DNA of 64,000 bases from Halichoerus grypus (Eukaryota > Chordata > Mammalia > Carnivora > Phocidae): positions 8,969,163 to 9,033,162 of the forward strand of contig NC_135719.1 in assembly GCF_964656455.1 (NCBI RefSeq), given 5' to 3'. The position numbers and the translations under genes are program-made. Each line of letters opens with the position of its first letter. The first letter of the stretch is position 1. The notes beneath the pieces were generated by a model. That model had not been told where the DNA came from. It worked only from the letters and a program-made list of their open reading frames with translations, and did not search any database. This document shows positions 35,261 through 45,490 of this stretch, piece by piece.

Positions 35261-35419
35261 CTCATCCATATCAGGCCTTCCTTGCTGGGTCAGCAGGTTC
35301 CACCTGGATTCTCAGACTTAAGGGACACTGACCACAACTTGGAAAAGTACAACCTCAAATCCTCAGAATGTGTTCTTTTGACATAAATGGGGACAGGTGC
35401 CACTGTAAGTGGATCACAT

Positions 35420-35590
35420 GCTGAAAATCTTTGTTCATTTGTCCAAGAAGCATTTATTAAGCTCCTACGAAATGCATATCAATTTGTTGTAAAGGAATCA
35501 AAGAAGCAAATGCACGCCCCCTACTATCTAAGAGTTAACAACTTAGTTGTTGTGCGGACACACAAAGGCACAAGAAGTTAAATTAACACG
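35420..35590 (-). mobile_element. Probable L2 3' end
   Basis: 'agcatttattaagctcctac' followed by 'acgccccctactatctaag' resembles the reverse complement of the L2 3' end ('aatatttattgagcgcctac...'). Confidence 0.45.
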
Positions 35591-35679
35591 TAGAAATCAG
35601 GTAAAAAATTTGCAAACACAGAGACTGCCTCAAAACATACATAATAAAGTGGTAATGAGAGCGACAGCCCTAAGCTCTC

Positions 35680-36350
35680 CAGTGGTTTCTCAGTCTTGAC
35701 ACCATCAACAATTGGGGCCATATAATTCATTGCTGTGGTGGGCTAGCTTGTACATTGTAGGGCATTCAGCAGCATCCCTATGACTCCCATCACAAAATGC
35801 CACAGACTGGGTGTCTTAAAGCAATAGGAATTTATTCTCTCACAGATCTCGATGCTAGAAGTCTGAAATCAAGGTATCAGCAGGCCATGCTCCCTCCACA
35901 GTTTCTAGGGCAGAATTCCTCCTTGCATCTTCCAGCTCCTGGTGGTTCCCAGCAATCTGGCATCGCTGGGCTCGTGGCAGCCTTCTCTTCTGTCTGCACC
36001 TCTATCTTCAGCTGGCTCTCTTTTCTCTATGTCTGTCTCCATGTCCCAAGTTCCCTCTTCTTATAAGGATACCAGTTATCGAATCAGGGCCCACTCTAAT
36101 CCAGCATGAGCTCACCTTAAGTCAATTACATCTGCAAACCCACCTTATTTCCAATAAGGTCACATTCACAGGTTCCAGGTGGACATGGATTCTGGCAAAC
36201 ACTATCAACCCAGCACACCCATTTTCTACCACTATAAACCGCCCCCCGCCCCGCCCCACACACACACAATATGGCAATCGAAAATGTCTCCAGGCATTGC
36301 CAAATGCCCTCTGGGTGGAAGAAATCATCACCTGTCATTGAAGATCACTG
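35680..36350. mobile_element. hAT-Charlie-type nonautonomous element split by an LTR
   Basis: The left part starts cagtggtttctcag and has 'attggggccatataattc' and 'attgtagggcattcagc'. The right part (about 36217-36350) has 'gaaaatgtctccaggcattg' and ends 'ttgaagatcactg', the inverted repeat of the start (cagtggttctcaa type). The two halves join across an inserted MLT1 LTR. It belongs to the group of short hAT-Charlie elements with cagtggttctcaa ends; the subfamily is not named. Confidence 0.7.
35786..36216 (-). mobile_element. MLT1-type (MaLR) LTR inside the hAT element
   Basis: Reverse-complement MLT1: 'acaaaatgccacagactggg', 'aatttattctctcacaga', 'ctcgatgctagaagtctg', 'cagctcctggtggttcc', 'ttataaggataccagttatc', 'cagggcccactctaatcc', 'caattacatctgcaaaccc', 'aataaggtcacattcacagg' and 'aacccagcaca'. 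All the landmark blocks are present. Confidence 0.75.
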
Positions 36351-36539
36351 CTCTGCAGAGATCAAAAAATGGAAAAAATTAATGCAAGCTGAGTATTCAG
36401 TCAAGGCTTTCACAGAGCAGGTGCGGGTCAAGGGGCCTGGCTTCTCTGGCTTCTCCCAGTGTTCCCTCCTCTTGATTTCTCTTCCACCTTCATTGCTATT
36501 TCTTTCCTCTAATTTTTTTTCTCCTCTTATTTTATCTTC

Positions 36540-36700
36540 TCTGCCTGTATTTGTTTCCATTTTCCTCCCTTTCTCCCACTTCCTGACAGTACCTTCCTTT
36601 CTCCTTTCTTCAGGGTACTCTGCAGGTCTGCATCAGCAGGAAAGGTGCCATGAACGCAGCCGATTACCACTGGCAGGTGAAAGGCAGGCAGGGGCAGGTG
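36540..36700 (+). other. Candidate 63-nt exon with splice signals
   Basis: A long pyrimidine tract (about 36540-36610) with a branch-point-like 'ttcctgac' near 36580 ends in 'tttcttcag'. The segment 36614-36676 follows, and CAG|GTGAAA comes right after it. The segment is 63 nt, so it keeps frame, and it has no stop in the frame starting at its first base. I do not recognise the 21 encoded residues. It lies in unique sequence between a hAT remnant and the repeat-poor block starting at 36850. This could be a chance pyrimidine tract; transcript evidence would decide. Confidence 0.25.
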
Positions 36701-36849
36701 GGAAAGGAGGGGGTACACAACAGGCTCGCTGCCTCTGTCACCTTGTGAAGAATGGCTCTCACCCAGTCTTTTCTCTTTCAAGAGTTTGTGAAATTCATTC
36801 AATAGAAAAAGAATGTAAAAGGAATTACGAAGTCTTGAGGAAAATTACT

Positions 36850-37950
36850 TTTTTTTAAGTCGCATGACAATGGCAGTTGATAGAGCGAATTAAATTCTAA
36901 CTGCACCAGCAATTTGATAGATATCATTTTGTTAAGTGTTACCAAGAAAATGCCTTCTTGGGGATCTGAAGTTCAAATTCAGAATGAATTCGTGTCATCT
37001 GTGACATCCGATTCAATTAGGTGAAATTCATTAACATAAAAAGGAAAAGGGTCAGATGGAAATGCGAAATTTGTAAAAGAGATTCAGAGCATTTTTCTAG
37101 AAAACCTACCGACAACATCTTTAGTAAAGCCCACATTTATTTAATTTAGGGTCTAAAAGGAAGGAAAATATTTCACTGACACATCAGTTGCTTAAAATAG
37201 TTCTTTTCTTGTGACATTTGAGAAATATTCGTAAACTATGCTTTGTCTCTGCGCACCCAATACGATGCTTGCCAGTCCCTCAATCGTCCCAGGAAAACAT
37301 TCTCAGTCATTTGGACATGGCTGTCGCCATGGATAGCAGGATAAAGCCAGTAATGACGGCAATTACTCTGTGGCAATCCTGCACATCAAGAATTTTGAAC
37401 ACCAAAGGCAACTACCAACTGAGACTTTCCAGGAACCACCTAGTTATCCTTAAAAAAAAAAAAAAATTACTCAAATGGGTGCTGTAAAATGTTCTCCATG
37501 AAATATTTACCACCCATTCAGTAGATCACTTCTCCTAAGGCATTCACGTATGGCCGGCTAAAAGAGTTTCAAAATCTTTTGCCTAGATGCAAGCAAGTCT
37601 GCCTCATTAGTGATCAATTACCAGCCAGATCTGCCCTAATAAGTCATTAATATATACCTTGTACCGTCAAATCCTATAATTGGGCACCACATGTCCAATA
37701 AGCCATCAGATGCTCTTATTAATAAAGCCCTCAAAGCTCCACCAGGATCCATATTGTGTAAACGAGGTACCAAATGGGGTAATTTTTCATTGCCTTCCAA
37801 CTTGGCCTACAATAAAAAGATCAACACAAACCAGCCAGTGCTTGGACCCAAAGGCAGAGTCTCGCCGACATTGATTCTCAAAGCTTCCAATAGTGGTGTC
37901 ATTTACACAAGCTTCTTCCTGTGGGCTGGTGATCCACGACTAACTTAAAG
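36850..37950. promoter_or_regulatory. Repeat-poor block, candidate conserved noncoding element
   Basis: About 1.1 kb with no repeat family I can recognise, unusual in this window. It is rich in ATTA/TAAT cores (for example 'ttagtgatcaattaccag' and 'ataagtcattaatatata' near 37600-37650). It has a partly palindromic RFX-like 'gtcgccatggata' at about 37323-37335 and more CpGs than neighbouring AT-rich DNA. These traits are common in developmental enhancers, but none is diagnostic. Conservation cannot be judged from one sequence. Confidence 0.22.
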
Positions 37951-38254
37951 AAGCCACTTTTTCAGAAGTTCCTGCTTCCTCCTCTTCAATGTGCAAGAAT
38001 GTCAGGGCGGAGATGCTGCCCTTCACTGGACCATAAAGAATGAGATCACAGTCTGCAGCAGTTAAGTGTCTTCTAAAAGGAAGAGATATTCATGTCCAGT
38101 GACAAGGGGAGAAAGCATTGAAGAGAGATATTATAGCAGCCAAAAAGCAGCAAGAAGAAGACCAAGGAGTAAAGATAGTGAATAACTTCCCCCCCACAAC
38201 GTATTGAGATCCCAACTGTCCTAAGCCAGAGAATCTTCTAGAGTTTTTTTTGTA
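37951..38254. other. Unique sequence, nothing recognised
   Basis: No gene or repeat family recognised. Confidence 0.3.
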
Positions 38255-38395
38255 CTCTAGGATTTTATTCATTCATGATTCATTCATTCAATGATTTACC
38301 CATCCATTCACTCTGTCATTTGGCAAATATTTACTGAGCCAACCAATCATCAGGATCCATGCCAGACCCTTGAATGGTAAAGGACTGCTTTGAAA
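38255..38395 (-). mobile_element. L2 3' end
   Basis: 'attcattcatgattcattca' (the TGAATGAATGAA tail in reverse complement), 'ggcaaatatttactgagcc' and 'aggatccatgccagacc' match the L2 3' end. Confidence 0.6.
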
Positions 38396-38439
38396 AGTAG
38401 CCATACATCTTCATTCTTTTAGGAATGGTTAGAGATTTC

Positions 38440-38755
38440 AGAAGCTTCTCTCCCTCTTCCTGCCCTTCACCTGCTACTCCCAGGCATCCTTCAAGTCTCA
38501 GGTTACATTATCACTTCCTCAGGGAAGCCTCCCTTGACTGTTCCTTCCTAGTGTAAGTGCCATGGCATTCTGTCTGTACTTCTTGGCACATTTGCTATTA
38601 CTAAAGAAGTTACTTTTAAACCCTCTTCAATGTCTGTGTGCATTACTAAACTACATTTCTGATGAGTTCACCACAGTATTCCCTGTGCCTAGCACACTGC
38701 CTGGCACATAGTAGGTATGCAATTAATTGGTGCCGATTGGTTGACCGTTGGTGTC
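38440..38755 (+). mobile_element. L2 3' end
   Basis: 'caggcatccttcaagtctca' with 'cttcctcagggaagcctccc', 'tctgtacttcttggcaca' and 'tgtgcctagcacactgcctgg' then 'cacatagtaggtatgcaatt'. It is a well-preserved L2 3' UTR in sense orientation, only about 45 bp from an antisense L2 end. Confidence 0.7.
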
Positions 38756-39369
38756 ACAAACTAAAGGAGGCCACTACTGATGGGATTGCTTGTGGGCAGC
38801 AGTCTCTCCAGGGAGCAGTCAAGGCCTTGACTAACAGTTCTAGCTTTACTACCCATAACAAGTCTTCGCGAAGTGTTCCCCTCCCCCTCCCTTCCTTTCT
38901 CTCTCCCTCCCACCTCATCTTCTCCCTCCCTGTTCCTCTCTCTCTCTCTGTCTTTCTTTCTCTCTCTCTCTCCCCTAATCAACTGGCTCCCTGCAGGCAA
39001 AATGAGAGCAGGGACAGGGAAGACAGTGAATACATTGCTCAAGCACGCAAGTAGAAGCTGTGTAAAGAGCTTCGGGCGTGATGTGTTTATTGTCTTCTCT
39101 GTTCACTGCTGGTCCCCAGAGTCTGAAAGGGTACTGAGAAAGAAGAGGTGCTCAATTAATATACTTTGAAGAAATGAATGGATTGATTGAGTTATTAATT
39201 GCGGAAAAGATCTCCTTTGTGCTCACCGATGACATTTCACAACTGAGGAAGGAAAAGGAGTCAAGCACGGACTCAGGACTCAGAACAGGGTTCCCTTCTG
39301 TGTTTTCCCGTTAATCATTGTCGTTTCTGGCCATTTTGGGGTCGGGGATCCCAGGAAGGGCCTACATTT
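38756..39369. other. Unique sequence with a pyrimidine-rich simple repeat
   Basis: 38878-38975 is a long CT-rich tract (ccctcccttcc..., tctctctctctg...). Nothing else recognised. Confidence 0.5.
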
Positions 39370-39635
39370 TAAATAATAAGAACAGTAATAGCTAACATTC
39401 TGGAATTGCTTATCATGCTGAGCAAAGTGCCTTTCTTACATTATCTGATTTCATCAAGACCACACGTGGAGGTGTTGTTAACACTATTCTTAAAGTGAAG
39501 ACCCCGGGGTTCAGAAAATGTAAAAGACATGCTCCAGATCAGACAGCTGCCAAGTACAAGATCTGGTTTCCATCCAGGTCTGTTGGACCTCAGAGCCCTC
39601 ATTCTTAGCCACTGGACCATGCTGCCCCTTCTAGA
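39370..39635 (-). mobile_element. MIR SINE
   Basis: 'aacagtaatagctaacattc', 'agcaaagtgcctttcttac' and 'cattatctgatttcatca', then 'cagacagctgccaagtaca' and 'ttcttagccactggacc', give a nearly full-length antisense MIR. Confidence 0.75.
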
Positions 39636-41279
39636 CCCACAGTGACCCAGGTCTACCCTCCAATGGATGCACAGCCTGTAGGCTGCACACACATGGATGA
39701 TGACAGGAACAGCGCCCTCCAGATTTGTGCAACATGGCAGCAAAGCTCATACTTGAGGTGATACGGTCATGTGACACCAAGCTATGAGCTCGATCCTTGG
39801 CAGCAGTACAATACTCACCTCCCCAAGGAAGCTTTGGGAAAAGTCTTCCTGCCACTGTCTCATCACGCCACTCCAGTGATTACTCAGCATGACAATAATG
39901 GTGACTCTAAGGCCTGTGGTACAATTCTGCTTTTTTGTCCAAATCACCCTGGCTCAGAAGCTAGGCCCCCCGCCCCATTGCTCTGCCCATCAATACACAT
40001 TTACAATAGATTTCATTCAACTCCAGTGGTCCTCTGGTTAATTTACACAGTGCCAAACTGACCTTTCCAAATGTGTCCCACAGCACGGGGAGAGTGAGGA
40101 AAATTTACTGCTAGGAACCAAAAATATGCTACCTTGTGAAATATGGGTTTTTTCATGGCTTGATTTGAACTTCATATCAGAAACTGTGGAGCGGTTCAAT
40201 GATTATTCACCATCTGAGGAAGGGAAAAGGCCGTTCAGAGGCCTGCAGGGGCCATATTTCACAGCCCTATCAGACGTTCACACAGGTGATTAAAAGTTCT
40301 GCAAGGAGCCGCAACTGCAGGGCCTGCTGGTCACATTCTAGAGAAAGAGACGTATTTCTCTGAAAGAGAAGAAGCTTAAGAACCCACTGGCACTGAAATA
40401 GTTGGCACAAATTTCCCTGGTGAATGCAGAGAAAAAAAAAAAGTTCTCCAACTTTCCCTTCCTCTTCTCATCTTTCATTCGTCCATGAAAATCCATCAAG
40501 GCCCCTTTAATCCATGCTTTTCTGAGCTCAAAGAGGACTTGAATGATGTTTGGATTAATCCACCAAGAGGCAGCTATCCTGTGAGGAGATGCAGAAGCAG
40601 GAATAATCTCTAAGAAGACCAGGGCATCACTTAGGGCAGTGGGAGGAAACAGCAAGGAATGGTATAGGATCCTGGAGCTAGCTGTTACCACCAACAGGCC
40701 TGGGCATGCAAGGGAAGGAGCCATTACTGGTACCTAGAAAGGACAGTGGTCTGGACAGGGGAGTCTGGCAGGAGTTGCTCCCTTCAGAGGAGGCATACAG
40801 CCAAGGAGGAAGCTGGGAGAATAAATATTTTGCTCTCACTCTCTTCCCTTCTCCAATCTCTTATACTGTCTTCCATTGGCCCAGTCAAACCAAACCCATT
40901 CCAGGTAAGGACCCCATTGGTATGAACCATAAAGATCAGTCTTCCAATTCAAAAAGTCACTCTCCAGGACTGGAGACTAGATCTGGGATGCTGGAGGGGG
41001 TAACTTGAAAATGTCCAGCACACCAATAACATTCTTAAAGCCCACCTTTATCCTTGACCCCCAACTCCCCTTCCAATTTCATGAAGACCATTTTTCTGTG
41101 CACCCCCAGTCCGACTGGTGTGCTGCAGTACTAAATCTAAGTTATACAGCCCATTCCAGTTTGATGTAAGCATTCTCCTTTGAACTCACAAAATGTGGCT
41201 CATGGAGTAAATTCTAAAAATGTTCTAATTACTTTGAACAGAAGGGTATTTTCTTCTCTACCATAATAAAAACTCCTTT
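39636..41279. other. Unique sequence, no gene seen
   Basis: 40080-40620 is free of recognisable repeats and includes 'tttggattaatccacc' (an OTX/bicoid-type GGATTA core, near 40550) and several symmetric GAGAAA/TTTCTC stretches at about 40340-40370. It could be regulatory, without positive evidence. No exon recognised. Confidence 0.3.
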
Positions 41280-41520
41280 GAGGCAGGAAGCATGATTTAT
41301 TAATAACCAACATAAATTGAGTATCTCCTTATGCCAGGTATCCTATACATTTGTTATATTTCATTGGCTCATCATAACGAACATATAGATGAGGAAATCA
41401 AAGCTCAGAAAAACTAAATTTCACAAAGGGACATGGCTAGGATGGGACAGATCAGAGATCTAAACTCAACTCTTTCTGACTCAAGTTCAAGCTTCTAACC
41501 ACCATGTCACTCTGTCTCTT
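41280..41520 (-). mobile_element. MIR SINE
   Basis: 'aattgagtatctccttatgcc', 'catttgttatatttcattgg', 'agatgaggaaatcaaagctc', 'gggacatggctaggatgg' and 'caagcttctaaccaccatgt' are a full antisense MIR in order. Confidence 0.75.
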
Positions 41521-42539
41521 ACTCATTTTCAAAATCTCTACAATGCTTAGTAAGCGGCCTAACACACAGCAGGCCTCTATCTGTTCACTGAGTGGATAAA
41601 TGGACACAGTCTAATGGAATAAAACCATAATTCTCAGTCTTCATTACTATTCCCTAAGCCAGATTCTCTTGATGTCATTCATTAATTCATTACACAATCA
41701 ATTACTGGGACTGGGCTTTTTCTGAATCATCTCCAAAGTTAGAAAAGAAACAGGAAACATAGCCCTGGGTCTAAAAGCAATGTATACAAGTCAAGAAACA
41801 TAACTGAATTCCTAATCAAACAACTACGTATGGTGCATAAAGAATGACCAGAATTCAGCTATTTCCCAAATGTTCATCCTAGGAAAGCTTAAATCATGCT
41901 CAAGAGCACAGTAGGGGCTCAGCAGACAGAAAAGTGGCAGTAAAGCAAGGATATTAGATAATAAGGTGAGAACAAAATTGGAAAAGGAGATCTCTTAAGA
42001 TAGTAGCCTTTCTTAGTAGGAGAAAAGCATGGAGTAGGAGGGCCCAGGCCCACTGCCTTTCACAAACCAGGATTTCAATAAGTAATTGTTGATTTTTAAA
42101 TCTGTATTCATGAAAACATTCATGTAAGCTGAATAGCATTTTATTCACACTGAAAGGACTAGTTTTTTTGAGAAATTCTATGGTTCAGAAAATTCTAAAA
42201 CGAAGGCTCTATTTAAAAAAAAAAAAAGTGAATTACTATCCATTTTCCTTCCTCCTTAAAGCAATGACTCAAGTGGCTAATTCACAAGTAAAGGCAAAGG
42301 ACAAAGGAAATTTCTGACCAAAACTGCATTAAGGCTCATGGCCCTTTTAAATCTGGGAGACTTGATTAGTCTATGGGCTCATAATTAAAGGGCTGATCTA
42401 ACAGGATTCCCTAGATTTCTGTAGGGTCTGAGGATGATACTCACCAAGAAAGGGCATAGAATATAAATTCTACAACCTAACAAGAGTAAAGGTATGAAGA
42501 ATCTTAAAAAGGCACCAAATGACTTTGACTTTGGGGAAG
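41521..42539. other. Unique sequence, nothing recognised
   Basis: No gene or repeat family recognised. A short poly(A) lies near 42215-42227. Confidence 0.3.
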
Positions 42540-43486
42540 ATAGAGTAGATCTATCTTTCCCCATTCCTCACACTAAGTGCAACTAAAATCGCTGGTTGCA
42601 ATGGATGGAACAAAAAGAAGGCGACGATGACAAAGGGAGACAAGAAAGTGTACTATCTAGGGACCCCAGGACCCAAGGAATGACATAGAAGGAAGGTCCC
42701 TGGGTTTTCTTTTGCCTTATGCTTCCCAAACTTGGAGCCCAACAAGTCAGCAACCCAGAGTCCCAACAGACATGAACAATAAAGTCCAACAAAAGCCTGC
42801 TTCATCTAGTCATAGGATCAGGAAAAGGATAGCCTAGCAGATCAGAAAACCTTTAGGTAATAACCACTCTACTCCAGCCAAACACCACAGAAAAACTGAG
42901 GCTCCATCCACACCAGCAAATGCCCTGGATAGACCCTAAGGACACACCCCAACCCTCTGCCCCTTCTGCCTTCAGTGGTGTGTCAGAGAAGCCATAGGTC
43001 TGCGAATAGGGAATGCGTGGTGGTGGGGAGATCACACGGGACCCTGGACCTCTACTCCTACCCCCGCAGCAATGAGGCACCTGCTCCTGCCCTGCCAGGG
43101 TGGTGTCAGAAAAAACTTGATAGTCTTGGGACTCTTACCACTGCCCAGAAGAAATGAGGCCACCTTCTGCATGATATCAGAAGAGGTCATGCGGGGAGCA
43201 GTCATGAGGCACCCTGGACCCTCCCTGCCAGATGGTATCAGTGGGAGCCTAGTATACAATCAGAACTCCCACCCCCAGGCTGTAATAATATGGAGGATCT
43301 CTCCCCTTGGGGGCCAACAAAGGCTAAGCAGGGACCCGGGACTTCTACCCTCCTCTGGCAGTTACAGAGTGGCATCCCCCTTTCCCCTGCCAGAGCAGGG
43401 CCAGAAGAAGGCACTCTACACCTTGTTCCCTAGAACGACCATAAAAAAATTACCACAAATTTGATGGCTTAAAAAAATAGGAACTT

Positions 43487-43655
43487 GGGGCACCTGGGTG
43501 GCGCAGTCAGATAAGCATCTGACTCTTGGTTTCGGCTCATGTCGTGATCTCAGGGTCATGAGCCCCACATCAGGCTCCTCTCCCTGCCCCTCCCGCTTGT
43601 GTACTCACTCTCTCTCTCTCTCTAAAATAAAGAAATCTTCAAAAAAAAAAAAAAA
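43487..43655 (+). mobile_element. CAN-SINE inside the MLT1 LTR
   Basis: 'ggggcacctgggtggcgcag' start, B box 'ggctcatgtcgtgatctc', a CT run, 'taaaataaagaaatcttc' and an A-tail. The flanks 'aataggaactt' and 'accaggaattt' are a diverged TSD. Confidence 0.95.
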
Positions 43656-43700
43656 CCAGGAATTTATTCTTTCACACTTCTAGGGCCAGAAATGTGAAAC

Positions 43701-44142
43701 CATGGAATATTACTCAGCCATAAAAAAGAATGAACTCTTGCCATTTGCAACACCATGGATGGATCTAGAGAGTATAATGCTAAGCAAAAAAGTTAGTTAG
43801 AGAAAGATAAATACCATATGATCTCACTCCTACGTGGAATTTAAGAAACAAAACAAGTGAGCAAAGAAAAGAAAAAGAGAGAGAGACAAACCAAGAAACA
43901 GACTCTTAATTATAGAGAACAAACAGATGGTTACCAGCAGGGAGATATGTGGGGAATGGGGGAAACATCCCATCAGATGGGTGATGGGGACTAAGGAGTA
44001 CATTTGTCGTGATGAGCACTGGGTGATGTATGGAAGTGTTGAATCACTATATTGTATACCTGAAAATATTATAAAACTGTATGTTAACTACACTGGAGTT
44101 AAAATTTTTAAAAGTAGAACTTTAAAAAAAAAAACAAAAAAC
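43701..44142 (+). mobile_element. Young L1, 5'-truncated copy inside the MLT1 LTR
   Basis: The ORF2 end and 3'UTR of L1: 'catggaatattactcagcc', 'ttgccatttgcaacacc', 'cacatatgatctcac'-type block, 'cagatggttaccagcag' and 'gatgagcactgggtgatg', then an A-rich tail. The flanks aaatgtgaaa (from 43690) and aaatgtcaaa (44143-44152) are a TSD with one mismatch. Confidence 0.92.
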
Positions 44143-44966
44143 AAATGTCAAATCAAGTTACTGGCAGGGCCACACTCACTGTGAAGGCTCTAGGAGATAA
44201 CCCTTCCTCGCTTCTTCCAGCTGCTGGTGGCTGCAGGTGTTCTATGGCTTATGACAATATAACTCTAATGCCTGGCTCTGTCTTCGCATGGCTTTCTTCT
44301 GTGTATTTCTTTGTATCCATTATTCTAGTGATAAAGACACCAGTCACTGTATTTAGGGCCCACCCCAAATCCAGGATGATTTCATCTCAAGACTCTTAAT
44401 TAATTACATCTGCAAATATCTTATTCCCAAATAAGGTTACCACCTGAGGTTCCAGGCAAACATGAGTATTCCAGGTAGGCACGCTATTCAACCAACTACC
44501 CCTGCTAAAACAAAGGTTTAAATAAGATCCACAGTCTTGTAATATAATACTCCAAAATACCCAGGTTTCAGTCAAAAATCACTCATCATACAAAAAAAAA
44601 AGAAAAAAAGACTGCCTGGAAAGAGGCCAATCAATAGATGCTAACACCAAAGAAACAAAGATAGGAGAATTTTATGAAAAAGATGTTAAAGCAGCCACCA
44701 TATAAGTGCTTTAGTGAGCAATTATGAACACACTTGAACAACAACAACAACAAAAAAAGCTTCAGCAAACAAAAAGATATAAAGAAGAACCAAATAGAAA
44801 TTTTAGAACTGAAAAATACAATTATCTGAAAATACAAAAAAAAAAAAAAAAACATTAGCAAAATAAAAATAATTAATGGATGGGCTAAACAGCAGAATGG
44901 GGGAGACACAGGAAAGAATCAGTAAACTGGGTCAAAGAACAATAGAAATTGACAAATTTGGGATTT

Positions 44967-45166
44967 GGGATGCCTGGGTGGCTCAGTCGGTTAAGCATCT
45001 GCCTTCAGCTCAGGTCATGATCTCAGGGTCCTGGAATCGAGCCCCATGTCAGGCTCCCTGCTCAGTGGGAAGACTGCTTGTCCCTCTCCCTCTGTCCCAC
45101 CCACCCCCTGCTCGTGCTCTCTCTCTCTCTCTCTCTCAAATAAATAAATAAAATCTTCCCAAAAAA
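44967..45166 (+). mobile_element. CAN-SINE inside the old L1 ORF1
   Basis: 'gatgcctgggtggctcagtc', 'ggttaagcatctgccttc', 'aggctccctgctcagtggg' (caniform-type block), a CT run, 'aaataaataaataaaatctt' and an A-tail. No clean TSD could be assigned. Confidence 0.93.
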
Positions 45167-45490
45167 TTGCCCAAATTTGATCAACACAGAGAAAATAGAA
45201 TGAAAAAAAAATGAGCAGAGACCTTTAAAGACCTTGGGACAGTAATAAAAGATCTAGCAATCATATAATTGGAGTCCCAGGGTTAGAGAAGAGAGAATAC
45301 AGAGCTGAAAAAAATATTAGAAGCAATAATGGCTGAAAACTTCCCGACTTTGACAATAAACAGCAACCTACAGATTCCAGCTAACTCCAAACAGAATAAA
45401 CCCAAAGAAATCCACAGCAAGACACTTCATAGTCAAACTTCTGAAAAATGTAGGAAAAAAAAATCTTAAAAGCAACAAGAAAGAAACCTA

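Larger units (their letters stand above)
43426..44505 (-). mobile_element. MLT1-type LTR, itself interrupted twice
   Basis: The left part has 'aaattaccacaaatttgatgg' and 'cttaaaaaaataggaa'. It resumes at 43656 with 'aggaatttattctttcac' and 'ttctagggccagaaatg', and again from 44143 with 'aatcaagttactggcaggg', 'cttccagctgctggtggc', 'agtgataaagacaccagtc', 'tagggcccaccccaaatcc', 'attacatctgcaaatatc', 'ttcccaaataaggttacc' and 'ctattcaaccaactac'. The three pieces reconstruct one LTR in order, split by a CAN-SINE and a young L1. Confidence 0.8.
42540..45490 (+). mobile_element. Old L1 (L1M-type) 5'UTR and ORF1, with nested insertions
   Basis: 42540-43425 is the imperfectly repeated, GC-rich 5'UTR of older mammalian L1. 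Units recur such as 'accctggacctctactcc', 'accctggaccctccctgcc' and 'acccgggacttctaccc'. 44506-45490 is the following ORF1 region: 'aagatccacagtcttgtaa', 'aatcactcatcatac', 'gttaaagcagccaccatata', 'caattatgaacacacttgaa', 'agaagaaccaaatagaaatt', 'aatggctgaaaacttcccg' and 'aaacccaaagaaatccacag'. The two parts are continuous in the old L1, so the MLT1 block between them is an insertion. The ORF1 frame is broken by indels and A-runs. A CAN-SINE splits it again at 44967-45166. Confidence 0.75.

Noticed and set aside
34875..35321. 148-codon open frame
   Set aside because: Overlaps MIR sequence on both sides; composition is that of the repeats.
36271..36858. 195-codon open frame
   Set aside because: Begins inside a hAT remnant and its middle is translated polypyrimidine tract; the interesting part is the possible exon at 36614-36676, listed separately.
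43072..43464. 130-codon open frame
   Set aside because: Lies in the repeated 5'UTR of an old L1 and runs into an LTR.
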